A stretch of DNA of 64,000 bases from Sinomonas cellulolyticus (lineage in GTDB: Bacteria > Actinomycetota > Actinomycetes > Actinomycetales > Micrococcaceae), in NCBI RefSeq assembly GCF_014656475.1, contig NZ_BNCM01000009.1:62001-126000 (forward strand). Reading direction: 5' to 3'. Shown piece by piece: positions 27,919 through 42,468 of this stretch (positions within the stretch are counted from its first letter, which is position 1; each line of letters starts with the position of its first letter). The position numbers and the translations under genes were made by a program. The notes beneath the pieces are model-generated. The model was given only the letters and a program-made list of their open reading frames with translations. It ran no database searches and had not been told where the DNA came from.

Positions 27919-29073
27919 TCAGTAGAACTGCTGGCCCGTGCGGCGCGTGTAGAGCTGGCGCGCGATGCGCTCCCCCGCCGTGGTCCACGCCCGGTACCGC
28001 AGCGGGTCGATCACGTAGTCCCAGCAGCCCACAAAGTCGGTGACGGTCTTGGTGAACGAGGTCTTGAACAGGCCGAGCCCATGGAAGGGATGCGAGGTGT
28101 CCTTGAGGCGGTCCGCCGGCGGGGTGCCGCAGAAGTCGTACTCGACGCAGCCGAGCTCCTTCGCACGGTTGATCGCAGTCCACTGGATGAGGTGCGAGTC
28201 GCCGTACTGGGAGCGCCTCTGGAGCGAGCCGCCGTCCTTGTAGGTGGCCTTGCGCCCATAGGTGATGACGAACGCGCCCACCGAGGGGCGGCCGTTCTCG
28301 TAGACGAAGTAGAGCCGTCCCTGGCCCCGCGAGGTGAACTCGGTCCAGAACTGGCGGTAGTACTCGAAGCTGCGCACCTGAGCGCCGGTACTCGACTTGG
28401 CGTTGAGGGTGCCGGTCATGAGCCGGTGCATGATGCGGTAGTACTCGGGCGTGGGCTCGGCCTCGACGACCTCGACCCCCTCCCGCTCGGCCCGCCGCAC
28501 CGCGTTGCGGCCGCGGGAGTGGAGGCTCTTGAGCACGAGCCGCGGCTCGGGGCTGATGTCCAGGATCGCGGTGGAGTCGTTGGGCTGGAGGTTCGGGACC
28601 TTGATTAGGCCTGCACCCGCGAGCACCGCGCGGGCGTCCTCGGAGTCGAGGAGGTCGGGCTCGACCTTGACGGCGAACACGCCGAGGTTCTCGCGCGCCA
28701 CGAGCTCCTTGATGCCCTCGAGCGCGGCGGGAACCTCGTGGATGTCCGTCACGCCGGGGCCCTTGATGAGGTACCAGAACCGGCCGAGGACCGGGAAGCT
28801 CTTCTCGAGGACGAGGTTGTAGCTCGGCTGCGCTTCTTCGCCCTCTCCGGAACCTTCTCCGGACACGGCGGCGGCCGGCTCGAGGACCAGGAAGCGCACT
28901 TCCCAGCCGAAGTTGCGCTTGACCGTTGCGAACGCCTCGGACTGCAGGAGGTTGCCGCCGTTGGGATTGGCGGTGACGTGCTCGTCCCAGTGCGCGATCT
29001 CGTCCGGGCTCGCGAAGCGTGCGGTGAAGGCGGTGGCGGGGCGGGCGGTGGGACGGGCAGTGAGGCTGCTCAA
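27919..29073 (-). CDS. FemX/FemAB-type peptidoglycan bridge transferase
   Basis: The 384-residue protein is of the FemABX family, which adds amino acids from aminoacyl-tRNA to the lipid II stem to build the interpeptide bridge. The two GNAT-like domains are visible: an N-terminal FASPDEIAHWDEHVTANP..., and a C-terminal VYENGRPSVGAFVITYGRKATY-type fold with WTAINRAKELGCVEYDFCG. The start is uncertain; the TTG at 29071-29073 gives a full-length protein. It probably sets bridge composition in this organism and is co-transcribed with the ThrE gene. Confidence 0.85.
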   Translation of the reverse strand: MSSLTARPTARPATAFTARFASPDEIAHWDEHVTANPNGGNLLQSEAFATVKRNFGWEVRFLVLEPAAAVSGEGSGEGEEAQPSYNLVLEKSFPVLGRFWYLIKGPGVTDIHEVPAALEGIKELVARENLGVFAVKVEPDLLDSEDARAVLAGAGLIKVPNLQPNDSTAILDISPEPRLVLKSLHSRGRNAVRRAEREGVEVVEAEPTPEYYRIMHRLMTGTLNAKSSTGAQVRSFEYYRQFWTEFTSRGQGRLYFVYENGRPSVGAFVITYGRKATYKDGGSLQRRSQYGDSHLIQWTAINRAKELGCVEYDFCGTPPADRLKDTSHPFHGLGLFKTSFTKTVTDFVGCWDYVIDPLRYRAWTTAGERIARQLYTRRTGQQFY

Positions 29074-29188
29074 GGGGGCTGAGTCCCTTCAGTCGCGGAT
29101 AGGAGGCCTAGCCCAGTCTAGTCAGTCGCCGCGGCCCCGGACGCGCCTGGGAGGTTTGCCGCCGGCCCCAGCGGGGAAAGCCGAGGGC

Positions 29189-29761
29189 ATGGCACAGAAC
29201 AGCACACACCAGATCACCGGCAAGAAGGTCGCGTTCCTGGCCACGAGCGGCGTCGAGCAGTCAGAGCTCACCGAGCCGTGGAAGGCCGTGCAGGAGGCCG
29301 GCGGGCAGCCCGTCCTCGTCTCGCCTGCTGAGGGGAAGATCACCGCGCTCCAGCACGACTGGGACCACGGCGACTCCTTCGACGTGGACGTCCCCCTCTC
29401 CCAGGCGCGGGCGGAGGACTACGACGCCCTCGTCCTCCCGGGCGGCGCGATCAACGCGGACAAGATGCGCGCCGAGGCGGCCGCCGTGGACTTCGTGAAG
29501 GCCTTCGCGGAGAGCGGGAAGCCGATCTCGGCCATCTGCCACGCACCATGGACCCTCATCGAGGCCGGGCTCGCGAAGGGCCGCCGGATGACCTCCTACA
29601 GCTCGCTGCAGACCGACCTCCGCAACGCGGGTGCCGACTGGGTGGACGAGCAGGTCGTCACGGACCGTGGCCTCACCACGTCGCGGAACCCCGGTGACCT
29701 CGAGGCCTTCTGCGCGAAGATGCTCGAGGAGATCTCCGAGGGGCAGCACGCCGAGCTCTGA
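29189..29761 (+). CDS. PfpI/DJ-1 family glutamine amidotransferase-like protein
   Basis: The 190-residue protein is of the type-1 glutamine amidotransferase-like PfpI superfamily. The putative nucleophile Cys lies in the elbow AICHAPWTLIEAG, and the Glu/His-type partners and the DALVLPGGAINADKMR motif are typical. Members are often stress proteins with protease, deglycase or chaperone activity. The ATG at 29189 follows GGGG and GAGGG tracts. The gene is divergent from the Fem-type gene and ends at a very strong terminator shared with sdaA. Confidence 0.85.
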   Translation: MAQNSTHQITGKKVAFLATSGVEQSELTEPWKAVQEAGGQPVLVSPAEGKITALQHDWDHGDSFDVDVPLSQARAEDYDALVLPGGAINADKMRAEAAAVDFVKAFAESGKPISAICHAPWTLIEAGLAKGRRMTSYSSLQTDLRNAGADWVDEQVVTDRGLTTSRNPGDLEAFCAKMLEEISEGQHAEL

Positions 29762-29770
29762 GCCGCCATA

Positions 29771-29816
29771 CGACGGATGGGGCGCCTCCCGTGCGGGAGG
29801 CGCCCCATCGCCGTCG
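29771..29816. terminator. Strong bidirectional terminator between PfpI and sdaA
   Basis: A perfect 15-bp stem (GATGGGGCGCCTCCC / GGGAGGCGCCCCATC) with a GTGC loop is extended outward by CGACG/CGTCG with a bulge. It sits between two convergent genes. Confidence 0.88.
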
Positions 29817-29828
29817 TGCGGCAGTGCC

Positions 29829-31244
<1,416 letters not shown>

Positions 31245-31315
31245 TGTCGGTGTCTCCTTCCTCGAAAGGGAATGACCACGTGGGCCCGGGAGTCCGCCCG
31301 GGCCCACGCGCGGGG

Positions 31316-32635
31316 TCAGGCCAGGTCGGCGACCCCCGGGTAGAGCGGGTGCGCCGCCGCGAGGGCGTCGACCCGCGCCTTGAGCGGAGCGAGATCCGCG
31401 TCCGGGCCCGCGATGAGGGCCTCGGCGATGATGTCCGCGACCTCGCGGAACGCGGCCTCGCCGAACCCGCGGGTGGCGAGGGCCGGCGTGCCGATGCGCA
31501 GGCCGGAGGTGACCATCGGCGGGCGCGGGTCGAACGGGACGGCGTTGCGGTTCACGGTGATGTCGATCGCCGCGAGCCGGTCCTCGGCTTCCTGGCCGTT
31601 CAGGGCCGCGTCGCGCAGGTCCACGAGGACCAGGTGCACGTCCGTCCCGCCTGACACGACGCCGATGCCAGCCGCCTTGACGTCGTCGGCCGTGAGGCGC
31701 TCGGCGAGGATCTTCGCCCCGGCGAGCACGCGCTCCATGCGCTCCTTGAACTCCGGCGAGGCGGCGATCTTGAACGCGACGGCCTTGCCGGCCACGACGT
31801 GCTCGAGCGGACCGCCCTGCTGGCCCGGGAACACGGCCGAGTTGACCTTCTTGGCGATGTCCGGGTCGTTGGTCAGGATGATGCCGCCGCGCGGACCCGC
31901 GAGGGTCTTGTGCGTCGTCGAGGTGACCACGTGGGCGTGGGGCACCGGCGAGGGGTGCAGGCCTGCGGCCACGAGGCCCGCGAAGTGGGCCATGTCCACC
32001 ATGAGGTAAGCGCCCACCGAATCGGCGATCCGGCGGAACTCGGCGAAGTCGAGCTGGCGCGCGTAGGCCGACCAGCCGGCCACGATCAGCTGCGGCCTGT
32101 GCTCCTGGGCGAGGCGCTCGACCTCGGCCATGTCGATCCGGTGGTCGTCCTCGCGGACCTGGTACGGAACGATGTTGTAGAGCTTGCCGGAGAAGTTGAT
32201 CTTCATGCCGTGCGTGAGGTGGCCGCCGTGGGCGAGGTTGAGGCCCATGACGGTGTCGCCCGGCTTGATGAGCGCGTGCATCACGGAGGCGTTCGCCTGG
32301 GCGCCGGAGTGCGGCTGGACGTTCGCGTATTCGGCGCCGAAGAGCGCCTTGACGCGGTCGATCGCGAGCTGCTCGATGACGTCGACGTTCTCGCAGCCGC
32401 CGTAGTACCGCTTGCCCGGGTAGCCCTCGGCGTACTTGTTGGTCAGCACCGAGCCCTGCGCCTGCATGACCGCCACAGCCGTGTGGTTCTCGGAGGCGAT
32501 CATCTCGAGGCCGCTGCGCTGCCGTCCGAGCTCCGCGTCGATGCTGCGGGCGACCTCGGGGTCGAAGTCCCCGATGTTGGCATCGAGCGAGGGGGACTTC
32601 ACCTGCTGGAAGGTGGTGTCCTGGGCCGCGCTCAC
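31316..32635 (-). CDS. glyA: Serine hydroxymethyltransferase
   Basis: The 439-residue PLP enzyme interconverts glycine plus 5,10-methylene-tetrahydrofolate with serine. Motifs include [49 protein letters not shown] and the PLP-lysine [12 protein letters not shown]. The GTG start overlaps the gcvH stop by 4 nt (GTGA). With the glycine cleavage genes it turns two glycines into one serine. It then feeds sdaA 71 bp downstream. Confidence 0.97.
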   Translation of the reverse strand: MSAAQDTTFQQVKSPSLDANIGDFDPEVARSIDAELGRQRSGLEMIASENHTAVAVMQAQGSVLTNKYAEGYPGKRYYGGCENVDVIEQLAIDRVKALFGAEYANVQPHSGAQANASVMHALIKPGDTVMGLNLAHGGHLTHGMKINFSGKLYNIVPYQVREDDHRIDMAEVERLAQEHRPQLIVAGWSAYARQLDFAEFRRIADSVGAYLMVDMAHFAGLVAAGLHPSPVPHAHVVTSTTHKTLAGPRGGIILTNDPDIAKKVNSAVFPGQQGGPLEHVVAGKAVAFKIAASPEFKERMERVLAGAKILAERLTADDVKAAGIGVVSGGTDVHLVLVDLRDAALNGQEAEDRLAAIDITVNRNAVPFDPRPPMVTSGLRIGTPALATRGFGEAAFREVADIIAEALIAGPDADLAPLKARVDALAAAHPLYPGVADLA

Positions 32636-33012
32636 AGCTCTCCGCCGTTCTTGGAGGCGTACTCCTCAGCGGTCATGAGGGGGCCCTCCTCGGAGACCTC
32701 GACCGTGAAGAGCCAGCCGGCGCCGTAGGGGTCCTCGTTGACGAGGGCCGGGTTGTCGATGGCCTCCTGGTTGACCTCGACGACCGTGCCGGAGACCGGC
32801 GAGTAGAGGTCGGAGACGCTCTTGGTCGACTCGATCTCGCCGCAGGTCTGGCCTGCCGTCACGGTGCCGCCGGCCTCGGGGAGGTCGAGGTAGACGACGT
32901 CGCCGAGCGCGTCAGCGGCGACCTGGGAGACGCCGATCTTGGCCGGGGCGGAGGTGGTGTCGAGCCACTCGTGCTCTTCGGAGTACCGCAGGCCGTTCTG
33001 GACCTTGCTCAT
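32632..33012 (-). CDS. gcvH: Glycine cleavage system H protein
   Basis: The 126-residue lipoyl carrier shuttles the aminomethyl group between GcvP, GcvT and the lipoamide dehydrogenase. The lipoylated lysine is in [16 protein letters not shown]. It starts YSEEHEWLD as usual. No lipoamide dehydrogenase gene is in this operon; it is usually elsewhere. It overlaps glyA by 4 nt. Confidence 0.96.
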   Translation of the reverse strand: MSKVQNGLRYSEEHEWLDTTSAPAKIGVSQVAADALGDVVYLDLPEAGGTVTAGQTCGEIESTKSVSDLYSPVSGTVVEVNQEAIDNPALVNEDPYGAGWLFTVEVSEEGPLMTAEEYASKNGGEL

Positions 33013-33065
33013 GGTGTGGATCCTCTTCTTCGTCGAATGGGGAAAATCAGGGAAAGGTGCGGGGG

Positions 33066-34247
33066 CTACTTCTGGCGCTTGTAGAACGGCAGCTCGACCA
33101 CTTCGAACGGCTCGGCCTTGCCGCGCAGGTCCGCGTCGAGCTTCGTGCCGACGGCGGAGTGCTCCACGTCCACGTAGGCGAGCGCCACCGGGTAGCCGAG
33201 GGTCGGGCTGGGCTGGCCCGAGGTCACCTCGCCGACCTGCACGCCGTCCTTCGTGATGGCGTAGTGCGAGCGGGCCGCGCGCCGGCCGAGGCCCTTGAGC
33301 CCCACGAGGCGCTGGCCGCTCGTGGTGCCCTCGCCCTCGGCCTTCTTCGCCTCGAGCGCGGCGCGCCCCACGAAGTCGCCTTCCTTGCTCTTGAGGGCCA
33401 CGACGCCGCCCAGGCCGCCCGCGAAGGGCGAACGGCTGCGGGAGAGCTCGTTGCCGTAGAGCGGCATGCCGGCCTCGAGGCGGAGCGAGTCGCGCGAGGC
33501 GAGGCCGCACGGGACCAGCCCGTGGGCCTTGCCGGCCTCCTCGAGCGCCTTCCACAGCTGGACGGCAAGCTCGTTGCCCACGAAGAGCTCGAAGCCGTCC
33601 TCGCCCGTGTAGCCGGTGCGGGCCAGGAACACGGGCACGCCCGCGATCGTGGCCTCGATGCCCGCGTAGTACTTGAGCGTGCGGATGTCGTCGTGGTCCT
33701 CGGCACCGGCCACGGAGAGCAGGATCGCCTCCGCGTTCGGGCCCTGGACGGCGACGAGGGAGGTCTCAGCCGAGGCGTCGCGGAGGGCGACGGCGCCTGC
33801 CGCGCTGCCGTCGTCGGCCGCGGTGAACGCCTCGAGACGGGAGGCAAGCTCGCCCGCGACCGTCGCCGCGTTGCCCGCGTTCGGGACCACGAGGAAGTCC
33901 TCCTCGGCGACGCGGTAGACGATGAGGTCGTCGATGATGCCGCCGTCCTCGGCGCAGATCAGCGAGTACTTGGCCTTGCCCACGGCGATGGCCGAGAGCT
34001 TGCCGACGAGCGCGTAGTCGAGGAACGCGGCCGCTCCCGGGCCGGTGGCCCAGACCTCACCCATGTGGGAGAGGTCGAAGAGGCCCGCTGCCTCGCGCAC
34101 CGCGCGGTGCTCGGCGAGCTCCGAGCCGTACTTGAGCGGCATCTGCCAGCCGCCGAAGTCGGTGAAGGACGCGCCGAGCGCCTCGTGCTCTGCGTAGAGG
34201 GCGGTGTGCTTCTCCTGCGCGGTCTGGGTGGTGGTGGTCTCAGTCAT
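33066..34247 (-). CDS. gcvT: Aminomethyltransferase (glycine cleavage T protein)
   Basis: The 393-residue enzyme transfers the methylene group from H-protein-bound aminomethyl to tetrahydrofolate, releasing ammonia. Recognised by FTDFGGWQMPLKYGSELAEHRAVREAAGLFDLSHMGE, ARTGYTGEDGFEL and LEAGMPLYGNEL. ATG at 34247 follows GAGGAG by 5 nt. It lies 14 bp after gcvP. Confidence 0.96.
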   Translation of the reverse strand: MTETTTTQTAQEKHTALYAEHEALGASFTDFGGWQMPLKYGSELAEHRAVREAAGLFDLSHMGEVWATGPGAAAFLDYALVGKLSAIAVGKAKYSLICAEDGGIIDDLIVYRVAEEDFLVVPNAGNAATVAGELASRLEAFTAADDGSAAGAVALRDASAETSLVAVQGPNAEAILLSVAGAEDHDDIRTLKYYAGIEATIAGVPVFLARTGYTGEDGFELFVGNELAVQLWKALEEAGKAHGLVPCGLASRDSLRLEAGMPLYGNELSRSRSPFAGGLGGVVALKSKEGDFVGRAALEAKKAEGEGTTSGQRLVGLKGLGRRAARSHYAITKDGVQVGEVTSGQPSPTLGYPVALAYVDVEHSAVGTKLDADLRGKAEPFEVVELPFYKRQK

Positions 34248-34261
34248 GGAAGTCTCCTCGC

Positions 34262-37165
34262 TCAGTGGGCCAGAGCCGCTTCGGCCTCTTCGAACGCCTC
34301 GAGAGGCGGGCACGCGCAGATCAGGTTGCGGTCGCCGCCGGCGCCGTCGATGCGGCCGACCGGGGCGAAGTACTTATCCTGGTGATGCGTCTTGCCCGGG
34401 AAGGCCGCCTGCTCACGGGTGTAGGGGCGGTCCCACTCGGTGGACACGACCGCAGCCGCGGTGTGCGGGGCGCGGCGCAGCGGCGAGTCGGCGAGCTCGA
34501 ACTCGCCGGTGCCGACCTGGTCGATCTCGGCGCGGATGGAGACCATCGCGTCGATGAACCGGTCGATCTCACCGAGGTCCTCCGACTCCGTCGGCTCGAC
34601 CATGAGCGTGCCCGCGACGGGGAACGCGAGGGTCGGGGCGTGGAAGCCGTAGTCGATGAGGCGCTTCGCGACGTCCTCCGCGGTCACACCAGTCTTGGCG
34701 GTGAGGTCGCGCAGGTCGAGGATGCACTCGTGGGCAACGAGGCCGCCCTCGCCGGTGTAGAGGACCGGGAAGGAGGAGTCGAGGCGCTTGGCGATGTAGT
34801 TGGCCGCCAGCAGGGCGGACTTGGTGGCCTCGGTGAGGCCCTCGCCGCCCATGAGCTTCACGTACGCCCATGAGATGGGCAGGACGCCGGCGGAGCCGAA
34901 GCGGGACGCCGAGACGGGGATCGCCGTCTGGCCCTCCTCGCCGGTCCACTGGGTCGCGTCGCCCGGCATGAACGGGGCGAGGTGGGCGCGGGCCGCGACC
35001 GGGCCGACGCCGGGGCCGCCGCCGCCGTGCGGGATGCAGAACGTCTTGTGGAGGTTCAGGTGGGAGACGTCGCCGCCGAACTTGCCCGGCTGGGCGAGGC
35101 CCACGAGCGCGTTCATGTTGGCACCGTCGATGTAGACCTGGCCGCCGGCCTCGTGGACCGCGTCGCAGACCTGGCGCACGTCGGCGTCGTACACGCCGTG
35201 GGTGGACGGGTAGGTGATCATGATCGCCGCGAGGTTCTCGCGGTGCTGCTCGATCTTGGCGTTGAGGTCATCGTGGTCGATGGTGCCGTCGGAGGCGGTG
35301 GCCACGACGACGACCTTCATGCCCGCGAGGACGGCTGAGGCGGCGTTGGTGCCGTGAGCCGAGGCCGGGATGAGGCAGATGTCGCGCTGGCCCTCGCCCC
35401 GGGAGGCGTGGTAGCCGCGGATCGCGAGGAGGCCCGCGAACTCGCCCTGGGAGCCGGCGTTGGGCTGGATGGAGACCTGGTCGTAGCCCGTGATCGTGGC
35501 GAGGTCCGTCTCGAGCTCGGAGATGAGCTCACGCCAGCCGGCTGTCTGGGCATCGGGGGCGAACGGGTGGATGCCCGCGAACTCCGGCCACGTCATCGAC
35601 TCCATCTCGACGGTGGCGTTGAGCTTCATCGTGCAGGAGCCGAGCGGGATCATCGTCCGGTCGAGCGCGAGGTCGCGGTCCGAGAGGCGGCGCAGGTAGC
35701 GCAGCATCTGGGTCTCGGAGCGGTAGGAGTGGAACACGGGGTGCGTGAGGTACTGGCTCGAGCGGAGCATGGCGGTCTCGAGCTCGAAGCCCTCGCCGGT
35801 GCCGGTGCCCGCGTGGGTGTCGACGCCGTCGCCCGCCGCGCCGGCGCCGAAGACGCCGGCGACGATGGCCACGTGCTCGGCCGTGGTGGCCTCGTCGCAC
35901 GAGATGCCGACCGTGTCCGCATCGACGAAGCGGAGGTTGACGCCCTGCTTCTCGGCCTTCTCGACGATCGCGGCCGCGCGGCCCGGGACCTTGGCGGTGA
36001 CCGTGTCGAAGAAGCTGCGGTGCGCGAGCTCGACCCCGGCGCCGGCGAGCGCCGTCGCGAGCGAGCGGGCGTGGGAGTGGGTGCGCTGCGCGATGGCCTT
36101 GAGGCCCTCGGGGCCGTGGTAGACGGCGTACATCGAGGCGACGATCGCCAGCAGCGCCTGCGCGGTGCAGATGTTGGAGGTGGCCTTCTCGCGGCGGATG
36201 TGCTGCTCGCGGGTCTGGAGGGCCAGACGGTAGGCGGGCATGCCGGTGTCGTCCTTCGAGACGCCCACGAGACGGCCCGGGAGCTGGCGCTCGAGGCCCT
36301 TGTGCACGGACATGAAGGCCGCGTGGGGGCCGCCGTAGAACAGCGGCACGCCGAAGCGCTGGGCCGAGCCGACGGCGATGTCCGCGCCCTGCTCGCCCGG
36401 GGACTTGATAAGGGTCAGGGCCAGAAGGTCGGCCGCGACGGTGACGAGGGCGCCACGGTCCTTGGCCTCGGCGATGAGCGCCGTGGCGTCCGTGACGAGA
36501 CCGGAGGCGCCCGGCTGCTGGATCACGATGCCGTTGATCGGACCCTCAGGGAGGCCCTTGGAGAGGTCGGCGACCTCGACCTCGAAGCCGAGCGCCTTCG
36601 CGCGGCCCTTGACGATCGAGAGGGACTGCGGGAAGAGGTCCGCGTCCAGCACGGTGCGCCCGTTCGCGGCGTCCTTGTTCTTGTTGGCACGGCGCATGAG
36701 GAGGACGGCCTCGGCGACGGCGGTCGCCTGGTCCAGCAGCGACGCGTTGGCGATCGGCAGGCCGGTCAGGTCCGCGACGGCGGTCTGGAAGTTCAGCAGG
36801 GCCTCGAGGCGACCCTGCGAGATCTCCGGCTGGTAGGGCGTGTACGCCGTGTACCAGGCGGGGTCCTCGACGATGTTCCGGCGGATCACCGGCGGGGTGA
36901 TCGTGTCGTAGTAGCCCTGGCCGATCATCTGCACGCGCAGCTTGTTCTTCGAGGCCAGGCCGCGCAGGGTCGCGAGGGTCTCGGCCTCCGTGAGCGCGGT
37001 GCCGAGGGAGAGCGGCTTGTCCTGCTTGATGCTCTCCGGCACGGCGGCCGACGCGAGGGCGTCGACACTGTCGTACCCCACCGCATTGAGCATGTGCTTG
37101 ATGTCAGCGTCGCGACGGGCACCGATGTGCCGGTCGACGAACGCTGCGGGGGAAAGGTCCGTCAC
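34262..37165 (-). CDS. gcvP: Glycine dehydrogenase (decarboxylating), glycine cleavage P protein
   Basis: This is a homodimer-type full-length P protein of 967 residues, with N-terminal [18 protein letters not shown] and the PLP lysine in [18 protein letters not shown]. It decarboxylates glycine and passes the aminomethyl group to GcvH. The GTG at 37163-37165 is preferred because GGATGGAG lies 6 nt upstream; an in-frame ATG at 37177 would add four residues but has no ribosome binding site. A tandem glycine riboswitch in its leader turns the operon on when glycine is abundant. Confidence 0.96.
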   Translation of the reverse strand: MTDLSPAAFVDRHIGARRDADIKHMLNAVGYDSVDALASAAVPESIKQDKPLSLGTALTEAETLATLRGLASKNKLRVQMIGQGYYDTITPPVIRRNIVEDPAWYTAYTPYQPEISQGRLEALLNFQTAVADLTGLPIANASLLDQATAVAEAVLLMRRANKNKDAANGRTVLDADLFPQSLSIVKGRAKALGFEVEVADLSKGLPEGPINGIVIQQPGASGLVTDATALIAEAKDRGALVTVAADLLALTLIKSPGEQGADIAVGSAQRFGVPLFYGGPHAAFMSVHKGLERQLPGRLVGVSKDDTGMPAYRLALQTREQHIRREKATSNICTAQALLAIVASMYAVYHGPEGLKAIAQRTHSHARSLATALAGAGVELAHRSFFDTVTAKVPGRAAAIVEKAEKQGVNLRFVDADTVGISCDEATTAEHVAIVAGVFGAGAAGDGVDTHAGTGTGEGFELETAMLRSSQYLTHPVFHSYRSETQMLRYLRRLSDRDLALDRTMIPLGSCTMKLNATVEMESMTWPEFAGIHPFAPDAQTAGWRELISELETDLATITGYDQVSIQPNAGSQGEFAGLLAIRGYHASRGEGQRDICLIPASAHGTNAASAVLAGMKVVVVATASDGTIDHDDLNAKIEQHRENLAAIMITYPSTHGVYDADVRQVCDAVHEAGGQVYIDGANMNALVGLAQPGKFGGDVSHLNLHKTFCIPHGGGGPGVGPVAARAHLAPFMPGDATQWTGEEGQTAIPVSASRFGSAGVLPISWAYVKLMGGEGLTEATKSALLAANYIAKRLDSSFPVLYTGEGGLVAHECILDLRDLTAKTGVTAEDVAKRLIDYGFHAPTLAFPVAGTLMVEPTESEDLGEIDRFIDAMVSIRAEIDQVGTGEFELADSPLRRAPHTAAAVVSTEWDRPYTREQAAFPGKTHHQDKYFAPVGRIDGAGGDRNLICACPPLEAFEEAEAALAH

Positions 37166-37221
37166 GGGGAACTCCATCCATCTGGCCGCCCGGGGGCGGC
37201 TTCTGACTTTCGTTCCTCCCC

Positions 37222-37414
37222 GCTCTGTATCGGACCTGAGAGATTCCGCTGGGCTGAGAGCCCGGCTTGCACCGTCGGTGAGCGCTTGCCTTGGGAAGGG
37301 GCGCTGCTTTCCAGAGTTGCCTTGCCGCGGCGGTACAGGTGCCTGAGAGATTCCTGGGGAGGTGTTGCTCCTACGGCGCCTGCTTGCTCATGCTCGCAGG
37401 ACTCTCCCGCCGCA
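37222..37414 (-). promoter_or_regulatory. Tandem glycine riboswitch of the gcv operon
   Basis: Two aptamers lie head to tail in the gcvP leader. The first (about 37326-37414) has GGGAGAGTCC and GAATCTCTCAGG; the second (about 37222-37316) has CACCGACGGTGCAAGC and GAATCTCTCAGGTCC. The repeated ATCTCTCAGG core is diagnostic. Glycine binding normally switches the operon on. The downstream stretch to the start codon is short, which suggests control of translation. The gap 37415-37553 shows nothing further beyond the presumed promoter. Confidence 0.95.
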
Positions 37415-37553
37415 GATCAGAGGCTGTATTCAGTTTCCGCCGCTCGGCGCACACGGGCGCGATGGGCGTAGTCCAATTGTGCTATGCCGAGGGTCACATC
37501 GGCAAATGGCATGACTTTCCGCGAACAGCGTGGGAGCGTCCCCCGTTGCCCGC

Positions 37554-38309
37554 TCAGTTGCAGGCGATCCCGTCGCCGTTCCGATCGAGCCGGGGGCTGT
37601 ACCCCGGATCGCCGCGGCGGAGGGTCTGGATCCCGAGCGAGCGCAGCGCTCCGCAGTTCTTGTAGGTCGGCGTGGGGGCCGGAGCGGTGCTCTGCACGGT
37701 CGCCAGTGGTGGTGTGGCGGCTGACACGAGCGGTGCTGCAGGGGCTGCGGCCGAGGGCGGCTCCTGCGGAACCCCCGCGCCCTGGCCCTGCCCTGAGGGC
37801 GCCGGTTCCGGGGCGCTCGCCGAACTTGCGGGGCTCGAGGTGGGGGCCGCGGTGGCTGTCGCGCCCGTCGCGGACGACGGCGACGGCGCGCCGCTGGTCT
37901 CGGAGCCCGCCTCGGGCGCAGCCACGGCTGGACGGGACGCAGAGGCAGAGAGCGAAGGGGACAGGCCCGTGGTCCATGGGCCGCGCATTGCCTGGACGGC
38001 GGTGGCGCCGACGCCGAGCAGCAGCAGGACGACGCTCGCCCACACCACCGGACGGGGAACCACACTGGCGCCGGCCGAACGGGCCGCGCCCGACCTCCAG
38101 AAGGCAGCGACGCCGAGGACGGCCGCGGCCAGGACGAGCACCACGACCGGCGCGACGACGAGGCCCGCCACGGCCGCGCACGCCGCCGCAGCGACGAGCA
38201 CGACCGCCACCCAGCCGGCTGACGGCGTTCCCGGGCGACGCCGGGGCCGCAGTTCCTCCGCGGTCTCGTCATGCGGTGCAGCTCCGCCCAACAGCTCGTC
38301 AGCCAGCAC
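37554..38309 (-). CDS. Membrane protein with C-terminal excalibur domain
   Basis: The 251-residue protein has three or four N-terminal membrane helices (about 30-110), a long Ala/Pro/Ser-rich stalk (about 120-205), and a C-terminal excalibur calcium-binding motif, DRNGDGIACN preceded by NCGALRSLG. The motif coordinates Ca2+ extracellularly. The GTG at 38307-38309 follows GGGAGG by 6 nt and overlaps the acetyltransferase gene by 11 nt. Excalibur proteins are often nuclease- or envelope-associated; no catalytic domain is visible here. Confidence 0.82.
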   Translation of the reverse strand: MLADELLGGAAPHDETAEELRPRRRPGTPSAGWVAVVLVAAAACAAVAGLVVAPVVVLVLAAAVLGVAAFWRSGAARSAGASVVPRPVVWASVVLLLLGVGATAVQAMRGPWTTGLSPSLSASASRPAVAAPEAGSETSGAPSPSSATGATATAAPTSSPASSASAPEPAPSGQGQGAGVPQEPPSAAAPAAPLVSAATPPLATVQSTAPAPTPTYKNCGALRSLGIQTLRRGDPGYSPRLDRNGDGIACN

Positions 38310-38919
38310 GCCGCGCCTCCCATTCCTCACGGAGCACGCCGTAGACGACCGCGTCATACAGCTCGCCCCGCACCTTGCGGGCCTTGCGGAACCGAGCTTC
38401 CTCGGTGAAGCCGAGCTTGGCGCCGATGCGGCACATCCCGGCGTTTCCGCTCCACGTGGCGTAGTCGAGCCGGTCGCCGTCGGCGGTCCGGAAGAGGTAG
38501 TCCGTCCAGAGGGCGAGCGCCTCGGTGCCGTAGCCGGCGGACCAATCGGACGGATCGTAGATGGCGAGCCCGAGCCTGCGCCACGGCAGGAGTGCCGTGC
38601 CGTCCGCGGACTCCTCGGTGGGCCGCTCCTCCCAGTACCACGAGACCTGGCCCACGAACCGGCCTGTCGCGCTGTCCACGACGGCGAGGTGCTCGCGCAC
38701 CGCCGGCCAGTCGCCGTCGTGCGCGCGCCGCAGCAGGCCGTCGCACCAGCCGTTGGCGCCCTCGGCGGTCCAGCGGGCGTAGAAGGGACCGTCGAAGAGC
38801 TGCCACTTGTGCACCCCCTGCTCGGGGGGCACGATCCATCGGCGCAAGGCCTCGATGTCAGCGGGCGTCCAGTCCCGCAGGGCCGCGCGGGAGCCGGGGA
38901 TGAGCACGGGGTCTGTCAC
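38299..38919 (-). CDS. GNAT-family N-acetyltransferase
   Basis: The 206-residue protein is of the RimJ/RimL-like acetyltransferase group, which acetylates N-termini or small molecules. The acetyl-CoA-binding signature is in LGLAIYDPSDWSAGYGTEALALWTDYLF, and GNAGMCRIGAKLGFTEEARFRKARKVRGELYDAVVYG is typical. GTG start at 38917-38919. It overlaps the excalibur gene, and the pair is transcribed together. The substrate is unknown. Confidence 0.88.
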   Translation of the reverse strand: MTDPVLIPGSRAALRDWTPADIEALRRWIVPPEQGVHKWQLFDGPFYARWTAEGANGWCDGLLRRAHDGDWPAVREHLAVVDSATGRFVGQVSWYWEERPTEESADGTALLPWRRLGLAIYDPSDWSAGYGTEALALWTDYLFRTADGDRLDYATWSGNAGMCRIGAKLGFTEEARFRKARKVRGELYDAVVYGVLREEWEARRAG

Positions 38920-38966
38920 CCGACCACCCTACCGACCCAGCCGGGCGCCGATTCCGGGAGCCGGTC

Positions 38967-41477
<2,511 letters not shown>

Positions 41478-41526
41478 GGACCTACTCTGCCCTACGGTGC
41501 CGACACTCCTCGCCATCGGGCACCTG

Positions 41527-42402
41527 TCAGGGGACGGGAAGCCCCCACAGCGTTCCTGCCCAGAGCAGGCCGGACCTGCCCAGCTGCACGAGGGACGTGC
41601 CCACGCCGATCACGGCGTAGACACTCACCGGCACCAGCATGAGCCATTCGCGCCAAGAGCCCGCGTCGCCGAGGATCGGCAGGGACAGGTGGCCACCACG
41701 CCGCCACACGGTGCGGATGATCGGCGTGCGGTGCATGAAGGTGGGGCGGCGCACCCGGAAGGGCCAGATGAGGTTGCAGCCGCCCGTGGTCAGCAGGTCG
41801 CCGGCCACGTGGACGCCGCAGCCGATGCCGACGGCGAGCGGGAACCAGTCCTGCTCGTGCGGGGCGTAGAAGGCCACGAAAGCCGCGAGCGGCAGCGACA
41901 GGATCCACGGCAGCTTCTGCACTCCGTCCGGGAGGATACCCAGGACTTTCGCGGCGAACGAGACGAGGAGCAGCGAGACCAGGCCCGCGCCGACGTAGAC
42001 GGTGCCCCAGAAGGGCGTCTCTACCGTCCAGTGGCCGGCAAACCATGCGAGCGCGACGAACCCGGCGATGCCCACGAGCGAGTGGGTGCCGTTGCGGTGG
42101 CCGCCTGCGATCGCCCCGATGCTCGCGCACAGGGCGTTGGAGACGGGAGGGAGCGACTGTGCAATGGTCGCGCTGCGGTGGTCGGCGTCAGGGAGCAGGG
42201 CAGCGCCCGCCGTCACCAGGGCCCCGATGACGATGCCCACCGGTGTCGCCTGGAAGATCGGCCACCCGAGGTCGAACGTGATCGGTCCCACTCCCAGCTC
42301 GTGCGGGAGGAGCGACGTCGCGAAGGTGAGGTCGAAGTGGACACGGGTAGTCAGCGCGACCCAGGCTGCTGCGCCACAGGCCGCGTGGTGCGCCCCCATC
42401 AT
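41527..42402 (-). CDS. YdjM-like metal-dependent membrane hydrolase
   Basis: The 291-residue protein has about six membrane helices. The conserved motifs of the YdjM/LexA-regulated membrane hydrolase family are MMGAHHAACGAAAW at the N-terminus, ALLPDADHRSATIA, GGHRNGTHSLVG and GCGVHVAGDLLTTGG. They contain His and Asp residues that bind a metal. Members are involved in membrane phospholipid or DNA-damage responses in E. coli. There is no SOS box visible upstream. It is the second gene after a zinc-ribbon gene. Confidence 0.85.
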   Translation of the reverse strand: MMGAHHAACGAAAWVALTTRVHFDLTFATSLLPHELGVGPITFDLGWPIFQATPVGIVIGALVTAGAALLPDADHRSATIAQSLPPVSNALCASIGAIAGGHRNGTHSLVGIAGFVALAWFAGHWTVETPFWGTVYVGAGLVSLLLVSFAAKVLGILPDGVQKLPWILSLPLAAFVAFYAPHEQDWFPLAVGIGCGVHVAGDLLTTGGCNLIWPFRVRRPTFMHRTPIIRTVWRRGGHLSLPILGDAGSWREWLMLVPVSVYAVIGVGTSLVQLGRSGLLWAGTLWGLPVP

Positions 42403-42468
42403 GCCGCCCGGGACCTCCGGCGGCAGCTGCAGGGGGACGGTGGTCCCGGTTCTCGCACTGCTCGGCGC

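Noticed and set aside
35354..37471. A 705-codon plus-strand frame opposite gcvP
   Set aside because: gcvP is unmistakable, with the PLP lysine and glycine riboswitch; the antisense frame is compositional and crosses the riboswitch.
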